NCBI RefSeq assembly: GCF_050589685.1
Contig: NZ_JBNGOS010000013.1
Span: 1-64,000, forward strand
Reading direction: 5' to 3'
Source: Saccharicrinis sp050589685
Lineage (GTDB): Bacteria > Bacteroidota > Bacteroidia > Bacteroidales > Marinilabiliaceae
Length of the DNA: 64,000 nt
In this document: piece by piece, positions 60,672-64,000 of the stretch
How the letters are laid out: the number at the start of each line of letters is the position of its first letter
Position numbering within the stretch: the stretch's first letter is position 1
Translations under genes and position numbers: made by a program
Notes under the pieces: model-generated
What the model saw: only the letters and a program-made list of their open reading frames with translations
What the model was told of the DNA's origin: nothing
Databases searched by the model: none

Positions 60672-63137
60672 ATGAAAAATCTATTTACAACAATTCTCTT
60701 ATTAATTCTCTTTTTGGGGTCAAATGCCCAATCATCGCGTCATGTTGAAGATTTTAACTTCAACTGGAAATTTAATTTGGGAGATGTGCCTGAAGCAAGA
60801 AACGTTGATTTTAATGATGACGACTGGAGGGAATTGAATCTGCCGCACGATTGGTCTATCGAGCAAAATTACACTACCGAAAACACATCAGGGTCAACAG
60901 GTTTTTTGCCCGCCGGTATAGGATGGTACCGTAAAAAAATCAGTGTTTCGGAAGCATCAAAAGATAAACTGACCTTTATTGAGTTTGATGGAATTTATAA
61001 TAATTCAGAGGTTTGGATCAACGGGCATTATTTGGGCAAGCGTCCTTATGGGTATAGCGTATTTGGATATGAGCTTACACCTTATTTAAAAAAGGGTGGT
61101 AATAATGTAATATCTGTAAAGGTAGACCATTCTAATTACGCCGATTCACGTTGGTACACAGGTTCCGGCATATACCGAAACGTACGATTGGTAACTACTT
61201 CAAAAACATATGTTCCACAATTTGGCGCTTGGGTAGAGACTCCGAGAGTTAGTTCGGCACAAGCTATCGTGAAAACATTTGCTGTAATCAAGACACCTGA
61301 AAAGCAGAGGTTAACGGTTAAGGTGTCCATAAAAGACAAATCAGGCAAAGTGATCGGTAGCCACAGCCAGCGGGCAGTTGTCTCAGGAATCGACACCCTA
61401 GCATTGGCAGTAAAAGTGCCCAAGCCAAAATTTTGGAGCATCGAACAAACAAACATGTACAAGGCAGAAGTTCAGGTTTTGTCTGGTAAAACCCTACTGG
61501 ACGAATACCCGATTGACTTCGGGATCCGCACATTCCGTTTTGATGCCAACAAAGGTTTCTATTTAAACGAGAAGAATATCAAGCTAAAAGGAGTTTGTTT
61601 GCACCATGACGCCGGTGCTGTTGGTGGTGTTTTTATCAAAGATGTTTGGAAACGAAGATTAAACGGGTTGAAAGACATTGGTGTCAATGCCATTCGAATG
61701 TCTCATAATCCGGCTGACCCGGGCTTGTTACAGCTGTGCGACGAGTTGGGCTTTGTGGTTATTAACGAGGCGTTGGATGAGTGGAGAAAAAATAAGGACA
61801 AGTGGATTACCTCGCGTTTTGCCAAGGATATGCGTCCGGAACTTAAAACAGGTTATGGGGATATATTTGAGGAATGGGCAGAACGTGATGTGAAGGATAT
61901 GGTGCGCTATTCCCGCAATCATCCGTCCATCATTATGTGGAGTATGGGTAACGAAATTGAATGGACTTATCCTTATTATTATAAAATGGAAAAAAGCAAC
62001 CAGGGATTGGGAAATCAGGTATTGTCTGAAATTGAAGAAGATGGAGGTGATGAATTAAAAGCAACAGCGGAGGAAATTGAACGTTGGATTAAAGAGGTGG
62101 ATAAAACCCGTTATGTTACTGCAGGTGGTGTTTTACCAAAAGCCGGAAATATGACAGGTTACTTTGATGTGCCGGATGTGATTGGTTATAACTACCGGGC
62201 AGTAAATTACGATGAGGACCATAGGAACTATCCTAACCGATTGATGTATGGTTCGGAAAACTGGGGGACCTACCAGGAATGGAAAGATGCGGTTGACCGA
62301 GACTTTGTAGCCGGTATTTTTATTTGGACAGGAATTGCGTATCTGGGAGAGTCCGGCCCATTCCCTTGGAAGGGTTTGGAGATATCGTTGATGGACTTTG
62401 CCGGATTCTTTACGCCCCGCGGCCATTTTTATAAAACACTTTGGAACGATGAACCATCGATATATTTGGCGACCAAACATGCTAAAAAAGCGCAATGGAT
62501 TTATGAGGACGGAAAATGGGTGGATAACCGGGTAAGGTTCTGGCTGGATAAATGGTTGTTCGAAGATGTGGACCCCACATGGAATTACGAAAAAGGGGAT
62601 CAGGTGTTTGTTGAGGTGTATTCTAACTCACCTAAGGTTGAGCTATTTGTGAACGGTAAAAGTTATGGAGTTAAAAGCCCCCACGATTTTGAGGATCATA
62701 TCGTAAAATACCTGGTGCCGTATCAGGAAGGAGAGATAAAGGCTGTGGGTATAAACGGTGATAAAACAGTATCCAATTACGCATTAAGATCCGCCAAGTG
62801 GGTAACGAAAGTTCAATTAAAAACCGACAGAACTACCATGAAAGCCAATGGTTATGATGTGGTACATATTGAAGCTAATTTAACAACGGGTAAAGGAGAT
62901 ATTGTACCCGATAAAGAAATGCAACTCGTATTTGAAATAGAGGGTGAAGGCATCAATATTGCGGTGGATAACGGATGGGACAGAAACGTGCAGAGTCATA
63001 AATCAAACCAAATTGTAACACATAACGGTAAAGCTTTGCTGTTGATTCAAAGCACGAGAAAAGCGGGAGAGATAACGATAAGGGCGAAGGCCGGGGCGCT
63101 TACTTCAAACGAGATTGTGATAAAAACCGAAAAATAA
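60672..63137 (+). CDS. GH2 beta-galactosidase, secreted (exo-acting)
   Basis: The 821-residue protein has a signal peptide (about 1-20), the GH2 sugar-binding domain (GIGWYRKKISV, FDGIYNNSEVWINGHYLGKR), an Ig-like domain, and the TIM barrel with acid/base Glu428 (MWSMGNEIEW) and nucleophile Glu about 529 (MYGSENWGTY), then C-terminal Ig-like domains (about 650-821). The YxSENWG and LPHDW segments are those of the GalA/LacZ-like GH2 group with agarolytic and other galactan activity. It is 270 bases after the AraC gene. It probably releases galactose from the non-reducing end. Confidence 0.92.
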   Translation: MKNLFTTILLLILFLGSNAQSSRHVEDFNFNWKFNLGDVPEARNVDFNDDDWRELNLPHDWSIEQNYTTENTSGSTGFLPAGIGWYRKKISVSEASKDKLTFIEFDGIYNNSEVWINGHYLGKRPYGYSVFGYELTPYLKKGGNNVISVKVDHSNYADSRWYTGSGIYRNVRLVTTSKTYVPQFGAWVETPRVSSAQAIVKTFAVIKTPEKQRLTVKVSIKDKSGKVIGSHSQRAVVSGIDTLALAVKVPKPKFWSIEQTNMYKAEVQVLSGKTLLDEYPIDFGIRTFRFDANKGFYLNEKNIKLKGVCLHHDAGAVGGVFIKDVWKRRLNGLKDIGVNAIRMSHNPADPGLLQLCDELGFVVINEALDEWRKNKDKWITSRFAKDMRPELKTGYGDIFEEWAERDVKDMVRYSRNHPSIIMWSMGNEIEWTYPYYYKMEKSNQGLGNQVLSEIEEDGGDELKATAEEIERWIKEVDKTRYVTAGGVLPKAGNMTGYFDVPDVIGYNYRAVNYDEDHRNYPNRLMYGSENWGTYQEWKDAVDRDFVAGIFIWTGIAYLGESGPFPWKGLEISLMDFAGFFTPRGHFYKTLWNDEPSIYLATKHAKKAQWIYEDGKWVDNRVRFWLDKWLFEDVDPTWNYEKGDQVFVEVYSNSPKVELFVNGKSYGVKSPHDFEDHIVKYLVPYQEGEIKAVGINGDKTVSNYALRSAKWVTKVQLKTDRTTMKANGYDVVHIEANLTTGKGDIVPDKEMQLVFEIEGEGINIAVDNGWDRNVQSHKSNQIVTHNGKALLLIQSTRKAGEITIRAKAGALTSNEIVIKTEK

Positions 63138-63169
63138 CCTTATTGGGCTGTATCAAAAGTATAATAATG

Positions 63170-63206
63170 CCATTCGGGGCGCGACTTTCAGTCACGCCCC
63201 GAATGG
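63170..63206. terminator. Long GC-rich hairpin between convergent genes
   Basis: Arms CCATTCGGGGCG (63170-63181) and CGCCCCGAATGG (63195-63206) are perfect, with an inner GACT/AGTC extension. It sits between the GH2 stop and the convergent T9SS gene. It lacks a T-run, so it may be a bidirectional boundary or a REP-type palindrome rather than a classical terminator. Confidence 0.65.
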
Positions 63207-63249
63207 TCACCTAAAAATAAGCTTAACTTAATGCTTGTATAGTAAAGGG

Positions 63250-63723
63250 TTATTTTTTAATGATTTTAAAAGTCTTGATTTCTTTTTCATCCCCGCTGAT
63301 CCGAAGCAAATAAATACCTGGAACCAGGTTAGTCATGTCTATACTTGCAGGATTACTTTCTATCTTATTAGTTTTCAAGATTCGTCCACTTATATCGAAC
63401 AGCTGATAGGATAAATTGGACAGTTCAATCCCTTTGATGCTGAGAGATACAGAATTGTTGATTACCGGATTGGGGTATATTTCTAGGTCATATTCATCTT
63501 TTACCTGAAAATATGAGGTCGGTATATCGAGCCTGGTTTGCAGAAATCCCTGTGTTAAAAAGGATTTGCTGCCCGTATATGTCTCCGCGACCAATTCACC
63601 GATACTCCAGCTAATTACATAGCCGGAATGCTCATTGGATGAACCGGATGCATTCAATACTTCCTGCGCGAAAAGGCACTGTACAGATAAAATAAAGCAT
63701 CCTATTGTTAAAAACTTCTTCAT
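63250..63723 (-). CDS. T9SS type A sorting-domain protein
   Basis: The 157-residue protein has a signal peptide (about 1-20) and, in its second half, a type IX secretion sorting domain: EYDLEIYPNPVINNSVSLSI, ISGRILKTNKI, MTNLVPGIYLLRISGDEKEI, and KTFKIIKK. The short region in front (VISWSIGELVAETYTGSKSF, LTQGFLQ) matches the small beta module commonly joined to that sorting domain. It is exported and anchored at the cell surface; function beyond that is unknown. Only the last module is small, so the whole protein is complete. Confidence 0.88.
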   Translation of the reverse strand: MKKFLTIGCFILSVQCLFAQEVLNASGSSNEHSGYVISWSIGELVAETYTGSKSFLTQGFLQTRLDIPTSYFQVKDEYDLEIYPNPVINNSVSLSIKGIELSNLSYQLFDISGRILKTNKIESNPASIDMTNLVPGIYLLRISGDEKEIKTFKIIKK

Positions 63724-63734
63724 ATCAGTTGTCG

Positions 63735-63998
63735 TTAAGGTTTATAGGTCACAAAAGAAAAACTCATGTCTTCAAACTCATTATCCGTATTTTTGGTATA
63801 TACATATAGTCTTCCTGCTCCGGATGAGATTGATGAAAAGCCGTAAGTGCCAATAATTGAAACAATGGTGATGTATTGCTGGTAATGGTACGATTCGCCA
63901 TCGATGGTTATGAAATATCTGCCTGTGCTTTTTTCAACCGTAAAATTACCCGTACTGGCAGCGATGGTTCCGTTGGCATTTACAACACCATAAGCAAT
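63735..63998 (-). CDS. C-terminal end of a surface protein (partial, runs off the window)
   Basis: The minus-strand frame continues beyond 64000 and ends at a TAA at 63735, giving at least 87 residues: IAYGVVNANGTIAASTGNFT, ... ITIDGESYHYQQYITIVSI, ... and MSFSFVTYKP. Repeated Gly/Thr-rich strands resemble the C-terminal part of phage-tail-spike-like or cell-wall structural repeats. The 3' end lies 11 bases upstream of the T9SS protein, so the two are probably co-transcribed. No family is named. Confidence 0.7.
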   Translation of the reverse strand: MAYGVVNANGTIAASTGNFTVEKSTGRYFITIDGESYHYQQYITIVSIIGTYGFSSISSGAGRLYVYTKNTDNEFEDMSFSFVTYKP

Positions 63999-64000
63999 TG

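Overview
The window comes from a Bacteroidota chromosome, most likely a marine or sediment member of the Marinilabiliales-type Bacteroidia. The inference rests on SusC/SusD-type receptors, a FecR/ECF-sigma pair, T9SS-type sorting signals, many type II lipoproteins, TAnnTTTG-type -7 boxes in place of E. coli promoters, the rpmB-rpmG-DUF4295 operon, and red-algal galactan enzymes. No rRNA, tRNA or CRISPR array was recognised.

Layout. 0-5.2 kb: an acidic lipoprotein (-), then a TonB-dependent receptor with its DUF4249 lipoprotein. 5.2-15.9 kb: mostly housekeeping genes on + (nitrilase-family amidase, small orphan protein, TonB-like protein, M48 protease, cinA, rpmB-rpmG-DUF4295, ftsY, rimO, truA, ABC-F). 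15.9-22.3 kb: a minus-strand run (TPR protein, ComA-type phosphosulfolactate synthase, DUF368 carrier, aroE, small membrane protein) plus a DUF4301 gene. 22.4-35.1 kb: a radical SAM gene, then a sulfated-galactan cluster: a minus-strand GH2 beta-galactosidase divergent from GH16, three formylglycine sulfatases and a kelch protein. 35.2-51.6 kb: a MORN-repeat protein and an ECF sigma / FecR / SusC / SusD / DUF4843 / PKD-like / TlpA / TlpA nutrient-sensing and uptake locus, heavily invaded by REP-like palindromes and two tandem RAYT (Y1/HUH) transposase genes. 51.7-56.9 kb: accessory DNA with a frameshifted unknown gene, three tandem 22-bp palindromic boxes, an HU-like protein, an LTxxQ secreted protein, a POT peptide transporter, and a broken DUF559 endonuclease gene enclosed by inverted palindromic arms. 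57-64 kb: a galactose module (galactokinase plus a corrinoid-methyltransferase-like URO-D protein, an AraC regulator and a second GH2), then a T9SS-sorted protein and the C-terminus of another surface protein.

How it fits together. GH16 would cut a red-algal galactan, the sulfatases would desulfate the oligosaccharides, the GH2 enzymes would release galactose units, and the galK/AraC operon would feed them into metabolism. The SusC carries an STN domain and sits behind ECF sigma and FecR genes, so its operon is probably controlled by trans-envelope signalling, but it contains no glycoside hydrolase and its substrate is unknown.

The least explained structures are three. First, the REP/RAYT array that separates sigma from anti-sigma and anti-sigma from SusC. 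Second, the DUF559 cassette with covarying palindromic arms. Third, the 22-bp palindrome array beside the HU-like gene. A pairing of a variant galactokinase with a methyltransferase-like protein suggests, as inference only, handling of O-methylated galactose.
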